Counted from the stretch's first letter, positions 1-12,274 are shown. The stretch is DNA of 64,000 nt from Strigamia acuminata (GCA_949358305.1 OX442315.1:30530427-30594426), one strand, 5' to 3'. Notes: generated by a model from the sequence alone, not told the origin. Numbers and translations: made by a program.

Positions 1-366
1 ATTCATCATGTAACCAATTGATTAATGCGCATTTCCCCGACTGAATAATGCGCCCTCAGAGAATGGTGCTTTGTCATGACAAAGCACCAAGAATGTGGAT
101 TAAGATATTTGTAAATGTAAATGGTACTAATTTTAAATTAGACGTTCAAAGGTCTTGGCAGAATCAACAGAAAGTACCCAGAGGCCAGGCTTTGAGTGCC
201 AACTCCAATTATCGATTATTTAAATTTTAAAAGTCGCAATTAATTGACAATTTCTCAATTTTACGCCGAAAATTCCTGATCGCATTTCAACAAATAAAAT
301 GAAACAAGTCTTTAAAACAAATAAGGCCACTATCATTTACCATAAGTACTCTAGTAGAATGCCGGA

Positions 367-500
367 TTCAATTACAACGCGGGTCTGAATTGGCCAAAAC
401 TACTAAATATCAAAATTAAGCAAAATGTAGAAATTGGTCAAAAACACTAGTAAGGAAAATCTCTATTTTGTAATTAGATCACCCGCGTTGTATTAGAGTA
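367..500. repeat. Small inverted-repeat (foldback) element
   Basis: ACAACGCGGGT around 376-386 is matched in inverted orientation by ACCCGCGTTGT around 481-491, with the adjoining AAT/ATT bases also pairing. The arms are short and about 95 bp apart. It lies downstream of the Ig3a exon. No target duplication could be fixed, so the bounds are approximate. Confidence 0.4.
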
Positions 501-651
501 TTTACGATATTTTTATATATTGTAAAATTATTAATAATTTTTCCACATCACATCACTAGATTACAAGCTTTCATGAAATTCTAACCACGTTCTATCCACA
601 TAACAAACACATTCAGACCGAAAAAAGAAAAAAAAGAAAATCTAAACTTAC

Positions 652-769
652 GTGTAAGCAGGAGTTGGAGATCCTTGAGCTGCGCACGGAAGCTCAACTG
701 CGTCTCCTTGATAAGCTTCCACCATTCCCATGCTATGGGTAATTCGAGGCGGAACACTGCTTTGTGGCT
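652..769 (-). CDS. Dscam: Dscam exon: first half of Ig3 (Drosophila exon 6 equivalent)
   Basis: The minus strand shows a pyrimidine-rich acceptor ending TTTTTTTCAAG before base 769 and a donor GTAAGTTT after base 652. The 118-bp exon starts in phase 1 and ends in phase 2, as in insect Dscam exon 6. With the split first codon supplied by the 3737-3886 exon it reads EPQSSVPPRI near the start, then AVELPCAAQGSPTPAY, giving the first Ig cysteine at about residue 29; the partner tryptophan and second cysteine must lie on the next exon, outside the window. Dscam proteins are homophilic cell-surface receptors in neurons and haemocytes. In Drosophila the matching exon is one of about 48 alternatives. 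No second copy is visible between here and 3737, but the array, if any, could continue below base 1. Longer open frames over this stretch are in the wrong frame. Confidence 0.85.
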
Positions 770-1864
770 CTTGAAAAAAAGTGGGGAAAAAAAATGCAAT
801 TAACTTCATCTTTTATTACGGGCACAATTTTTGCGAAACTCAATTCTTAATGCACAAATAAATCCATTTTGCAATGTTTAAAAAACCAAGTGCGATTCCA
901 TATTTTCATTTTGTCCGAAAAACATAAAAATTTCATTAGGCCATTTTGGAGCGTCCATATAGAAAATTTTGTTTGAAATTATCTACTTATCATTCCACAC
1001 CAGTCCTTGTGCAGACATAGAGAACTTCACCCTCAGAACCGTTGTCGGCATTACAATTTAAGATAAAATGCTTCGCTGCTAAAAGAGGCATTTTTACAGT
1101 TCCTCCCAACGGACCACGAGTCAAAAGAAAACAGGCATATGGTAGAACGTCAAGTCATTAAGTGAGCCCTTAACACAATTTACCTGAATGTTGCGTGTTT
1201 TGAATGCAAAAGAGCAGAAAAGTGTGAGGGCTTTCACGAACAAAAAAGATATGTAAATGGAAAAGGTCAAAAACGAGTGCAAAAGCTATTGTAACGTTTT
1301 CCTATTACAGTAATTTTTTTTTCTTTATAATAACATTTTAGAAAAAAAATTCTTAAATTTAAAAAAAAAAATAATATGAAAAAAAAAATTGTACAATTCA
1401 TTTCTTATTGAATTGGATATGAAATTTCTGCATATTAAAAAAAAAAATATTGCTATTTATACGACTTATTAAAAATCTAATATCACTAAAGCAATCATTT
1501 TTATCTGAAACAGGTGTGTCTTTTTTGTAATCAACTTACATGATCTTTGGTCAATATGAATTTATGTGTGGAATTTTGCCAACAAAAAACTCGACTCGAG
1601 GAGTATACAAGAACATTATCAAATTTCTACATAATCGCTCTTCGAAAAAAAACTCAAGTACTTAACACTTGGCTTGAGCACAAACATTGCTATTCTCACC
1701 AAGGCCGAGAAAAGAGAATTACAATAACTGTTGGGCATGAGCAAATAAATTTAAATATTATCTCAATAGCGTACTTTCTTTATCTAATCATTTTTTAATT
1801 CCACAACAAAAATCAAACTACTAAATATAAATTCTGAAAGATAACTGATAACACTATATACTCA

Positions 1865-2215
1865 GGCTCACCGTTAAAGACACACCAGTTCCTATTGGCC
1901 GAGCCAATTCACTGGTGTAGGGCTACATAAAAGTAGGCCAAAATACAAACGCTCTGAGTTACGAGAAGCCATTTTGTGTCCAGACGCAACAATCAATCAT
2001 GTATTTTGAAGAAGTTAAAGCATAAAACATTGCTTCCTGACTTTTTAAAATATTTTATTATTAAATATGAGTCAATTTACATCATTTCAAACACCTAAAA
2101 TAATCAAATAATTAAAATCACAACAAACCTACTTTTCCTGGTAGAATTATACAGGCAACAGTTAGGAGTGAATAGGCTCAGCCAATAGGAACTGGTGTGT
2201 CTTTAACGGTGAGCC
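1865..2215. mobile_element. Non-autonomous inverted-repeat element, family GGCTCACCG (copy 1)
   Basis: The left arm begins GGCTCACCGTTAAAGACAC and runs about 41 bp to GGCCGAGCC. The right arm is its reverse complement with a single difference. The interior (351 bp overall) has no open frame of note. The same family recurs at 51901-52298, and a degraded piece lies near 40230-40275. Similar bases (ACTATA...CTC / GAG..TATAGT) continue the pairing outside the marked ends, so the true termini may lie about 10 bp further out. The transposon superfamily is not assignable from this alone. Confidence 0.8.
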
Positions 2216-3190
2216 AGAGTATAGTTGCATTCAAAAGAGTTTAATCCGATATACATCTTACTTCAACCAGTCTAAATGCATATTTTAGAGTTATTTATTT
2301 GAACGTCAAAACTTGTTTAAAAACTAGGCGCAAACAGAAAGTAATTTAGACTGAACAGCATTTTAAACAACTTATTTAAACTGCTTGTCTCGCTCTAACT
2401 TCAAAAATGACGGCCGATTTAGTGTTTTCAGTCGCAGGGTGCATGCGCACTGGATCGGCCTTACTGTTAAAATGAGATTAATCTGACTGTGTGTGTCTGG
2501 GGCTGAATTCATTCGAACTCAGCCCCATTAAGGGATTAAAAACGACTTGTATTCTTAGTTTCAACTGGAGTCGATTTCAACTGTATATTTTGCGAGAGTA
2601 GTGTAGTTGCTAGGGATTATCCTAGCAACCCTACAGTATTGATGCACAAATATGATGTTATTGTTTAGACTTCACACTTAGCCCACTTGTGGGGCCCTAG
2701 CTCTTAAGCTATATGCGCGAGGCCCAACGTGGCCGCATTGGTTAAATTGCCCTAACGCTGGCCCAGCATGTTTACCACATTTAAACAACAAAACATGTTT
2801 AATTTGCACGTCAAACAAAACTTTATGAATGCACCTAATGCTGAAACACGCAAAAAAACTTGCAGATTAACTCTTTTTTTGTCTAAATGTGGTGCATATG
2901 TATACTGTGGCTGAAGTTTGGAGTTGCATTAATATGTTGTTTGCTAGTCTAAATGCCTTTTCAAATGCAGCTACAAAAGTTCGCCAAATAGCGACCGAAA
3001 AATCGATGAAGATTTCCTTTTCTTAATGTGTAATTTATATCTAGATAAACTAACCCTTTTGTTTTAAACATTTCAAGAGTTTCTAATAAATTTATGCACT
3101 TTGTTGACTAAATAAAATCACATTTGAGTCACATTAATTTCTTTCCTAAAATTTACTTACACTTTCTGTTACGGCTTATGGACCCAGCAG

Positions 3191-3462
3191 AATTTCTAAT
3201 GAATTTACGAGATTTCAAATGAATTTATGAGATTCCAAATGAATTTATGTGATTTGAAATAAATTCATGAGATTTCAAATAAATTTATGAAATTTCTAGT
3301 GAATTTATACAATTTCTAATGCATTTATACAATTTCTAAATGAATTTATACAATTTCTAAATGAATTTATACAATTTCTAAGGCATTTATACAATTTCTA
3401 AATGAATTTATACAATTTCTAAGGCATTTATACAATTTCTAAATAAATTTATACAATTTCTA
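3191..3462. repeat. Minisatellite, 20-21 bp unit, about 13 copies
   Basis: Tandem copies of a unit of the form AATTTCTAAATGAATTTATAC. The low-coordinate copies are a GATTTCAAATGAATTTATGA variant. The high-coordinate half alternates 21-bp units with 20-bp units of the form AATTTCTAAGGCATTTATAC. It is intronic, about 275 bp downstream of the Ig2b exon in gene orientation. Confidence 0.9.
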
Positions 3463-3736
3463 GTGACTGAGACTGTCTACGAAGCCCCTGGTACGTTCAT
3501 TTGCCCATTAATGAATAAGTTTCCATTACCTTTGTGTCAATAGACCCCTTTGTTAAAATTTGAAACAAGAAAAACAAAAAAGCTACAGCAAAATCCACCA
3601 TGTACCAGACCTCCATCTTTAATCTAAAGTATGGTTCTAGATAAACAGCCAACTTTTATTTTTCAATTTGCATGTGCAAATATTACTTTTTCCACAGTAG
3701 AAATTGTATTTTCAATGGGCGTATATTCCAATTTAC

Positions 3737-3886
3737 CTGTGATAAGCAGTCGCCCAGCTGTATTGCTTAACCGGATCTCACCAGTAAGTCTATGTTGAGT
3801 GCGACAGCGGTAATGCCTTCCTCCATCCCCAGCATTTACGTCACGAATGTGTAGAATTCCATTGGGGAACACAGTAAATCTTCCAC
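3737..3886 (-). CDS. Dscam: Dscam exon: second half of Ig2 (Drosophila exon 5 equivalent)
   Basis: A 150-bp exon, phase 1 at both ends. The acceptor is TATCTAG before base 3886 and the donor is ACAG/GTAAATTG after base 3737. It encodes FTVFPNGILHIRDVN, then a DGGRHYRC segment in the place of the usual D-G-x-Y-x-C of the Ig F strand (second cysteine about residue 28), then RTQHRLTGEIRLS and GRLLIT. This is the very conserved CRTKHRLTGETRLS-type stretch of insect Dscam Ig2. It joins in frame to the exon at 13253-13414 upstream and to the Ig3 exon at 652-769 downstream (split codon GAG, Glu). The open frame extends upstream into the intron, but that part has no similarity and follows the acceptor boundary. 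Confidence 0.92.
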
Positions 3887-5589
3887 CTAGATACATACAA
3901 TAAAAAAATATTGCAGCAACCTGCACACAAGACAGCTTTTCTCCACATTTATCACGTAAAAGTGAAGAGGATTTCTGCACCATTATCTGTTTTCACCCGA
4001 CCATGATACCAATTATAATAGACTTTCAACTTTTTCTATCCAACTGCACATTCTAAATCATAACCATTTCCCAAAAAAATACAAGAAACTTATTTTTAAT
4101 TTCAAACTTTCTTTTCTTTTCTTTTCTTAATGATTTTTTCCCTTCTTTTGAACAACAAAAAATTTGCTCATTAATTTTTTCTCTCACTAAAACAAGTTAT
4201 TTTTGATATTCTTGCGTCGACTTCAAACGCTCTGTCATTTCAACATTATTTTCAATTTAAGCTTTTTGCCAAGACGTATGGAGATCTGTGGTCTAATCAA
4301 GATTTGCTTATGGCACGCTAAAAACAAAAAACCTCTCTAAATGTAAAAATATTGAAGAAAAAAATTACCTTTACCTTTTCGAAGACAACTATTTATCAAG
4401 TCGTGAAATAAGTGCCCAATTTATTTCTTCGCGTAAGCCTACCACTTCATAAATTAAGAACCTTTAGTCTTAACCCAGAGAGAACAGAGTTGAAAAAAAC
4501 CACGCCAACGCCTAACATATATAACAAGAATGAATATCCACCTTTTCCAGTTATTTGTTACTTGCCACCAGATGCAGCAGCAGTAATTATTTAAAGAACC
4601 CATCTAATGCGTGATGGAATAATCAGAATTTGCTGAAAACCCCAATCACCGACAACAATTTGACTATTATATCTGTGCCAGAAAATTGTCATAAGTATTT
4701 TCAACTTATTCTCCTTGTGACAGATGATATTCGTCTTCCAACAAAAGGCAATTGTGATTTACTTCTTACAATTTTAAACTACTTTTAAGTGCTGCAGATG
4801 ATGAGCAATAGGGAGTTCAAGCAAGGTTCATTCATCAAAAACAATTCCTCTTAACAGACTTAAAACCGACGTACATAAAACAAAAACAAAGGGTTAATGT
4901 CGTGGTGATAGTCCAAACAAAACTGTGATTAAGCGCCGTTATACCATGTAGCTCACATAAAACTAGCCCGACAAGGCAAGAAGGATTGCAAAGGGTGTCT
5001 CAAAAAATGTATGTATTGTTCAATTAAATATATATTAATCATATATTAGTGGTGGATAGTATTTGACAATTCAAGCTTTCGTTCTCGGGATATTTGAAGT
5101 TGTTGAAGTGACTTTTTAAACTTGACGTCACAACTTTAAAACACACTCGTACCAACGACATTTAGTACGTTCCGAAATCGATGTAAAATTAACCAAAAAC
5201 ACTCTTTCCAGAGCCAGAATTTGCTTATTAGGCCCCATTGCAGAGATTCGAGCAAATACCTGCTTCCCAACCACCTTTAAGATGGAAAACTTTTGCAATG
5301 ATGACAGATATGCCAATTCCGTACTCCGGAAATCGATTTTTTAAAGTCATTTTGCATAAATTCAGCATGTTTCCGGCATTTTTTATTTATCCAGTACTAC
5401 GTGTCGTCGGTACGCCAGTCTAACATATCCCGAGATTGGATGCACTACACTCGACTGCGTCGCTATTTTGAACCGAATTCCCGCACTAACCTTGGTAGAA
5501 ATGGCGTGAAGTAGAAACAGAAATAATGTATTCCTCTCTTTTATTAACAAATTCATAATAATGATTGCTTTTAGAAAGTTACACGAGCT

Positions 5590-5762
5590 AAATTTCATTT
5601 GTTTAGGCTGGGGCTGAAATGAATCGACAACCATTTTGTTGTTCCAGATAATCAAAGTGCATTATAGATAATTCTCGTATGATGTTTACCAGAAAACTAA
5701 CGCCGTGTAAACGCAAAGTTATCCGGATAAATAAAATCCGAATTTTCATGTAAACATGGTAA
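5590..5762. repeat. Dispersed repeat, partial copy of the 10501-11107 family
   Basis: This stretch contains GGGGCTGAAATGAATCGACAA, AACCATTTTGTTGTTCCAGA, TTTACCAGAAAACTA and GTTATCCGGATAAATAAA, then GTAAACATGG at the end. The same series occurs in the same order at 10940-11107. Only the high-coordinate end of the element is present here. Confidence 0.6.
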
Positions 5763-6393
5763 GTGATGCAATTAATAGAATTTTAATCGCATCATTGCTT
5801 TAAAAATTAAAATTGACATCCACCAATACAAAATATGCAAGAAAGAAAAAAAAAGCAAACAGCTTGAACCCAGAAGGATTTCAACCGCAGAAATACTCCC
5901 AACAAACAAAAATCTAATTTCTTTCAATATTTAAAAAAAATTAAAAAAAATTAAAAATAAATAAAAAATAAATAAAAACAGGTCAACCAGCCAATTTCTT
6001 TTAAATTAAAAACTTTCATACTTATTTTGCCATACTGCTGAGTAAAAAACAATAAAAAAAGACAGCTCGAAAAAAATGAACACCAACAGAATAATGTTCG
6101 CATGATTATTTTAATAATTAAATTTGCCATTACTGGCAAGCGAAGCATAAAATTAATTAAATTTTCACTTTCTAATGTCACCCAATTGCTCAATCGAAGT
6201 CAACACCTTTGCACGCATTACAGAAGGTTAATAAACACCTCCAGAACACCAGTGAACTACTCGGTAATGATAAATCCAGGTCCTGCACACCACATAGGAT
6301 GTATTAAATTCTTGACAATTACAGATATACATCTCGGCATTCCTGCGATAAATTTAACTCAAATTCAAAACAAATGAAATGAAAAGTATGAGA

Positions 6394-6430
6394 CACTAGG
6401 CGGCATTCATAAAGCCATTTAAACTTTTTA
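6394..6430. repeat. Dispersed repeat end, CACTA-like (CACTAGGCGGCATTCATAAA)
   Basis: CACTAGGCGGCATTCATAAA followed by GCCATTTAAAC. Related ends occur at 42371, 62127 and 39659 (same orientation) and at 24015-24033 and 2825-2840 (inverted, ending in TTAGTG or CTAATG). Bounds away from this end are unknown. Confidence 0.5.
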
Positions 6431-6569
6431 AACCAATCAAAACGTAAAATCGTACTGTACACATACAGTATTAAATATGAAGTCGTGCGTACTACCGTAG
6501 TTGTAGCGATTGGTCATTGACAGGGTTGCTGCAATAGTTATCATTACGGTATATCTTCCAATTGCCTGC

Positions 6570-6850
6570 GAATTTCTTTTACCACGCGGGCCTCCAATGG
6601 CGCACGGGACAAAAAAAAATTTTGCAGATAGCGCGCGGGCCGCTACTTACACACGGCTACTCAAAACATTTCATCTATCTCACTTTTTTTTTTAGTTTAT
6701 TTCGTTGCAAAAACTTTTTAAAAATCACTTGGCCGCTGTCGGGTTTAAATAACACGCGGGCCTCCAATAGCGCGCGGAATTTTTTTTTTTTTGTTGCAAA
6801 TTTCACACGGGTGCACAATCAGAAGATATGCGGTATTCAGCCGCAAAAGT
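6570..6850. repeat. GC-rich dispersed repeat with GCGCGCGGGCC motifs
   Basis: ACGCGGGCCTCCAATGGCGC, GCGCGCGGGCCGC and a second ACGCGGGCCTCCAATAGCGC lie within 220 bp, in otherwise AT-rich sequence. A copy in the opposite orientation lies at about 14655-15030, sharing GGGTTTAAATA next to the GCGGGCC motif and a GTTGCA..AAAC segment. This is a repeat family of unknown type. Confidence 0.55.
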
Positions 6851-8555
6851 AACTAGTTACCACCCCTCGCCGTTACTTAAAACTAACTCCCATTACTTTA
6901 CCATTAATCAAAGACCAAAGATTAATGGGCCGAGGTCTACAATAACCGTGAGGTTGCTTTATATCATCATAGCCTGTTTACACGATATCATAAAAACAAA
7001 AGGAAAATAATAAGATTCTGCACTTTCCATCTACAGTGATTTAGTGTAATTGATGCAGCAAACAAACAAAATGCCACTTGAAATTGACAAATTGTCTTTC
7101 TGCATCGTGGCCATATATCGCCGTAATTAGGTTGCCAAACACAGAAAAACAGTTTGCCCGTCTTATTAAGAGAAATTACAAAACGATGTAATCTGGAGTG
7201 GTCCCCAGATCCTTGCATTTTTATATTTTTTCTAATTTAATTAACCGCCGACGTTTTTAAGCTCTGTTTACCATTTTATTTTATTATCAAATTTGCTAAA
7301 TAGCTACTTTAATGAAGAGTTGACCAACTCAATTATCTAGACTAAATACTGGAACAAGACAATCTCATTTCATGTTTCTTGTTGCGCTTGCCTTTATTTC
7401 TTTTTTTTACTATACGGTATGTTATTATATACATTTTTTTACTTTTTATTTTCTATAGGTGGAGTGTGTGGGAGTAAATGGAGAAGTTACATCTGTTGGT
7501 TGAAGTAGATGTTACTCCACCATAACAGGCTTAAAGAGAAAGTTCAAAAAGTGCACAAAGTAATTCAAAAGTGTCTTAGAATCCAACAAAAAACTCCTTT
7601 TTATATACACCAACTAATCTCCCAATCTCAACTCTCATAACAGGATACAAATCTAAATCCAAGACAATATTATTTTTTCTGCCACTCCTAACGTCCGGTC
7701 CTAAAAACAACGCCAAGACGCTTAAGACTATTGGCAAAACCATTCTCTCCTGCAAGTATAGCAACCGTCATCAAGATGTGTAACTTTTCAAGTATTTAAT
7801 TTTGCATTGTGATTAAATCTTTTTTTGATGCAAAAAGAAGCGGTTTTAAAGCTGTTTTCTTCGTGCAGACTGCAGTTGCAGAATCTAACTGCTGATTAGG
7901 CGTAACGTATGTCGCCACCGAAAAAAGCACATGGCCAAAAGCATACTCTCAACCAACGAATAAACTGAAGTGATTCAACGCTTGCGCAGACATGAAAAGC
8001 AAAATGGCTCTGTTAGCACCCTGCATAAAAGTGCTCTTGCGAAATGCAGAAAAGCTCAGAAACTTACCATTAAGTTAAAAATTCTCAGAGGCAGGTAACT
8101 ACAGACCCAATACAATAAGCTTATCTCAAACAATAAAGGCCAAAACGGAAAAAATTCCAATTTAAAATTAAGAACATTCAGACATCAGAACAGATTTTAA
8201 CTAATCAATAATTAAATCTTATTTTATGATTTAAAAAATTATATTCTACAATCTTTGAGGTATAAGAGACAAAACTGAAAGATGGCCAAACATTCAGACA
8301 AGTTTAGTTAGACTTGTCAACAAGGTTTAATCCTGATAAACTGTCGCATTAGAGACCAGAACTATGTCATGTGTTACTTACGTATGTGGATAGGTATTTC
8401 CACGAATCCAGGGTGCCGCTTTTAGATGACATGACACACTCGGTTATAAAATAGAAATGACAAAACCACCCCTTACAAAAGTCTCTCAATTTGGGGGTTC
8501 CATTCCGAGAAAATAGCGCACAGAACAAATCCACGCAATGCAAACCTTTAATATA

Positions 8556-8696
8556 AGCCTATAGTTAACAACATTTATTGCCTAGCTGTAATATAATTAT
8601 GATTATAAATTAGTCAATAAATGTTGCTAACTTATGGTTTCGTCTGATTGTTTTAAAAATTAGACAAAGCCTTAAGTTAGCAACATTTATTGGACT
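8556..8696. repeat. Three alternating-orientation copies of a 28-bp repeat
   Basis: GTTAACAACATTTATTG (plus) near 8565, CAATAAATGTTGCTAAC (inverted) near 8616 and GTTAGCAACATTTATTG (plus) near 8675. Flanking AAGCC is shared by the first and third. A 29-bp exact match to the first copy lies at 25224-25252. Confidence 0.7.
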
Positions 8697-8799
8697 GTGG
8701 TATAATTTTGTCATATGTAAGGTGCCTATACAAACTTCTGTTTCTGCATTGTAAAAATGAATTATGCATTGCACATGCTACCATTTGGTTATCAAATTA

Positions 8800-8999
8800 N
8801 NNNNNNNNNNNNNNNNNNNNNNNNNNNNNNNNNNNNNNNNNNNNNNNNNNNNNNNNNNNNNNNNNNNNNNNNNNNNNNNNNNNNNNNNNNNNNNNNNNNN
8901 NNNNNNNNNNNNNNNNNNNNNNNNNNNNNNNNNNNNNNNNNNNNNNNNNNNNNNNNNNNNNNNNNNNNNNNNNNNNNNNNNNNNNNNNNNNNNNNNNNN
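8800..8999. other. Assembly gap (200 N)
   Basis: Exactly 200 N, which suggests a fixed-size placeholder, so the true missing length may differ. It lies inside the Dscam intron between the two Ig2 half-exons. Open frames drawn across it are meaningless. Confidence 0.98.
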
Positions 9000-10500
9000 C
9001 TGTGTTCTAATGAGAACAGGTGATCGGCATCCTTCATTTATAAGTAACTTATGCAGCTTCTCTCTTACAAATTAACACACCTACAGTATGTATTGCCTTT
9101 TTGTTACTATTATTATCTTCAGTGCAGTGTTTCTGCCAAATTTTCAGTATTTGTTTTGATTTGAAGAAAAATAAGTGACTCTTTATGCACGACAGTAGCG
9201 CATTATACTTGAGGACCCTAGACACTGATACCAAATGGGAGCCTACAAATCAAATAAGATTTTTTCTACTTATCCGGTTGGTATCAAAACGGTAAAATGT
9301 TTATTCTATTTTTATTTTTAGTAAACTGATCAACTGAAATGGGGCCCCAGATTTATTATCAGTGTAATGCCCCATGCACATGTACTTTAATTTCCTCTAT
9401 CATTTTTTTAAGCTCATTGTCATTTCGACTTTAAACTCACATTAATTTGCAAAACAAAGTTGAAGCGCTTAGCTTAAAGGCAACACTTATCATGAACTGT
9501 TAAAACTGCAATAAAAAAAAAAAAAAAAAGATACCTTTTTCAATAACTTTTTAATGTATTGCCATAAATTGCAAAATAAACATCAAAGACCACTTTCCTC
9601 AAAAAATTAACTATTCTGAATTACTTCTGGTTGCATCGATTTTAGCCAACTACATTCTCCCAAGTTAAAGACTAGTTCTGTTCACACATGTGTTCACAGA
9701 TAAATCTAAGGCAAGACAAAGTGCAAAGTGCATTGCGGGATACTAATGCACCTGCTACAGCACAACAGAACATTTGCTTAAAAATGTCCAATTGGAGTCA
9801 CAACTTATTCGACAATGACTAACAATTAAATAATCTGTCATTTTGGAATTCGATTAATTCCAAACTACAAAATTCACAATGGATTGAACCAAAACAGCAT
9901 ACCACAATAAATCAGCCATTCCTACTGATAACTTTAGTATACATACATACAAATTTGTACTTATTCAAGTAATGATATTAGGCCAGGGAATTAGGCTACA
10001 CCAGAAGCATCCTGTGGGACAACTTTCTTGAAAAACCTATCTTTTTGCATTTGCACCGAGAACTGGAGAAACCACATAAAACCCAGTTAGATGTGGGTAG
10101 CAGATGTTCTTGCCAGGAAAACAGTACCTTAAATCAGGCAAGGAGAGGATGACCCATCCAAATACCATATTTCCCTGCTATCTGGGGAATATCATTACAA
10201 AGTGAAAATTTTAACTTATTAGGATGTGGTGAAGCACGCCAGTGTATGTGAATGAAAGTATTTTTACCTTTTTGGCAAGATTTTTAAATACGGTTACATT
10301 AGATAAAGCGGTAAGCCATCAAAACTGCACTAATTGCATCGATCTAGGACAATTAAACACAGGACTTCGTATTCGCCATTTTTACTGAAACAGTTTTGTC
10401 CCGCACACAAGTGAAGATGTAATTAGTGTGTTGTGTCAGCACTATACTTGACTGAGTGACAATACTTTGACCACACTAACTTTTTGGCTGAATCATTTAC

Positions 10501-11107
10501 CATGTTTACATGTACCCAGTTATCTGGATAAGTAAAGATGCAAATTTTACTTTCCTGGAAAACTGATCATGTAAATGAAATAGTTTTCCAGAAAAGACTA
10601 AATTCCAGTTGTACAAGGTAGATTATGGGCGTTTTGCGCATTGAAAACTGCATGTAAACACTTGTGCATGCAAAAATTTAAAACTTCAATCGTGATATCG
10701 TCAAATTGTCATAGTAATGATATGTTAGACCGACTAATCAAAGCCACTTACAAGGGGAGCACATGAATAAGACACTCACAGATTGTTGCAATATTATACG
10801 TGAAGGATTGTTATATCATGCTGAATGAGACCCTAAAATAATTTCATTCTATAAACAGCCAACAATGTAAACAATGAGCTGAAAGTTTGCACTATTTTGT
10901 CTGTGTACACAAACATGATTTACGGGATTAAAATGAGATTTGTTTAGGGGCTGAACTAGATCAACAACCATTTTATTGTTCCAGATAATAAAAATGCATT
11001 ATGGGTAAATTACATGGGGCGTCAGGTTTACCAGAAAACTAGGGACATGTTACACACACAGTTATCCAGATAAATAAATTTTCTGGTAAATTGAGTATAT
11101 GTGAACA
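10501..11107. repeat. Inverted-repeat element with GTTTACATG / GTTATCTGGATAA ends
   Basis: The left end carries TGTTTACATG, then CAGTTATCTGGATAAGTAAA. Near the right end CAGTTATCCAGATAAATAAA is followed by a TATGTGAACACG stretch. Both ends carry the same TTATC-GATAA motif with TTTTCTGG/CCAGAAAA segments nearby. The interior includes GGGGCTGAACTAGATCAACA, shared with 5590-5762. Likely a short non-autonomous DNA element; no target duplication was resolved. Confidence 0.5.
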
Positions 11108-11729
11108 CGCTAAATCACTCTAAGACCTGATAAATGTATAAATGCATAAAATTATATTATTTTGCCGAAATGGACAAATTTAACAAATAACGAAATCAAT
11201 TGTTTTACATCATGTAAAAAAAAATCACTCCTGCTTGAAAATAATACTATTAGGCTTTAGAAAAAAATGAGTTTTTGATGTTGCTATTCTGTGATTTTTT
11301 TTCTTAAGAACATTATCCTATTGGAATTTGAAAGAAAGTTCTACTACTTTTCCAGCAAATGGTATTTGATGAACATCCATAAGTACTTTTTGATGATCTA
11401 ATGCTTTTATGCAACCCCTAAGGAATACCAAATCCGTCTATTCATTTTGACTGAATACATCCAAACCATAACACTGCCATCAACATGTTGTTGCTTAGAA
11501 AAGATCAACTCATTCTTTTGATTATCACGCCAGAATTATTTTCAGCCATCTGTACAATCAAAATTACATTCCTTTTCATCACTCTATGTCACTTGTCTCT
11601 ATTTCTTATTCCATGTTGCATGGTATTGTGTCCTATCCAACTATTATTCTAAATGATACTCGCACAGAGGATATCATATTTTCATTTCCTCGAAAAAAAG
11701 CAGCAACATAACGGTTTTTAGCTACCTTA

Positions 11730-12274
11730 TGCTGGGCGCACACATACCGCGATTTTGCGTCGCGTTGCGATCGTGTTGCCATTGCGCATGCGCAGATAAC
11801 GTCATTTCCTTCGCGCTGGTTTGAAATCTACTTTTGGAAATAGTACTTGTCCCAAGTACTATTTCGCCCACGATTCATGTCGCAGCCAATCCCGTGAGCT
11901 GATTGAAATGACGTCATTTCATCAACATTTTCGGTTGCTGTGTGAATGCTGTGGAATGACGTCATAAGATTGAATTCGCAGAGCTGAAATAGCTAAACTC
12001 TATTCCAAAAAGTATTTGAAATACTCCCATTGGTTGGGAGATTCATGACACCAGTATAAATGCATTGCGACAAAACAGCACAAGTCTAATGGAATCTGAA
12101 AACAGCATCATATTCAATACACAACTGAACTAGAGACAAAATCTCCAATGGGAGTATTTCAAATACTTTTTGGAATAAAGTTTACATGTGTGTAGCATTG
12201 CGCGCAATTTACAGCGCGATTTCGCTTGCGAAATCGCGACGGGACGCGAAATCGCGGTATGTGTGCGCCCAGCA
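11730..12274. mobile_element. TTA-flanked inverted-repeat element (copy 1), interrupted by a nested element
   Basis: Inverted ends TGCTGGGCGCACACATACCG are identical on both sides. TTA flanks both ends (11727-11729 and 12275-12277). A 3-bp TTA/TAA target duplication is typical of PIF/Harbinger transposons, so I class it there tentatively. The element is about 356 bp without the 187-bp insert at 11996-12182 and its extra TA. The interior has ATTTCGC/GCGAAAT palindromes and an AGTACTTGTCCCAAGTACT dyad. There is no transposase. A second copy in the other orientation is at 55933-56298. Confidence 0.75.
11996..12182. mobile_element. Nested TA-flanked element (Tc1/mariner-type target site)
   Basis: Arms of about 38 bp begin AACTCTATTCCAAAAAGTAT (left) and AACTTTATTCCAAAAAGTAT (reverse complement of right), flanked by TA at 11994-11995 and 12183-12184. 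The uninterrupted copy at 55933-56298 has AGCTACATG at the corresponding place, that is, a single TA, so it serves as the empty site. 187 bp, no coding capacity. Confidence 0.85.

Larger units (their letters stand above)
770..3736 (-). other. Dscam intron (between Ig2b and Ig3a exons)
   Basis: Non-coding on inspection. It holds the inverted-repeat element at 1865-2215, the minisatellite at 3191-3462 and a degraded dispersed repeat around 2330-2840 (motifs GCATGCGCAC and AACAACAAAACATGTTTAA). No further Ig-like half-exon was recognised on the minus strand. The donor is at 3736-3735 (GT on minus) and the acceptor AG at 771-770. Confidence 0.8.

Noticed and set aside
581-799. 72-codon minus-strand frame over the Ig3 exon
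   Set aside because: Wrong reading frame for the exon; the splice-defined frame gives the Dscam peptide instead.
3191-3462. CRISPR-like array of regularly spaced repeats
   Set aside because: Units are directly contiguous with no spacers; a eukaryotic minisatellite.
8690-9075. Open frames across the N run
   Set aside because: Created by the 200 undetermined bases.
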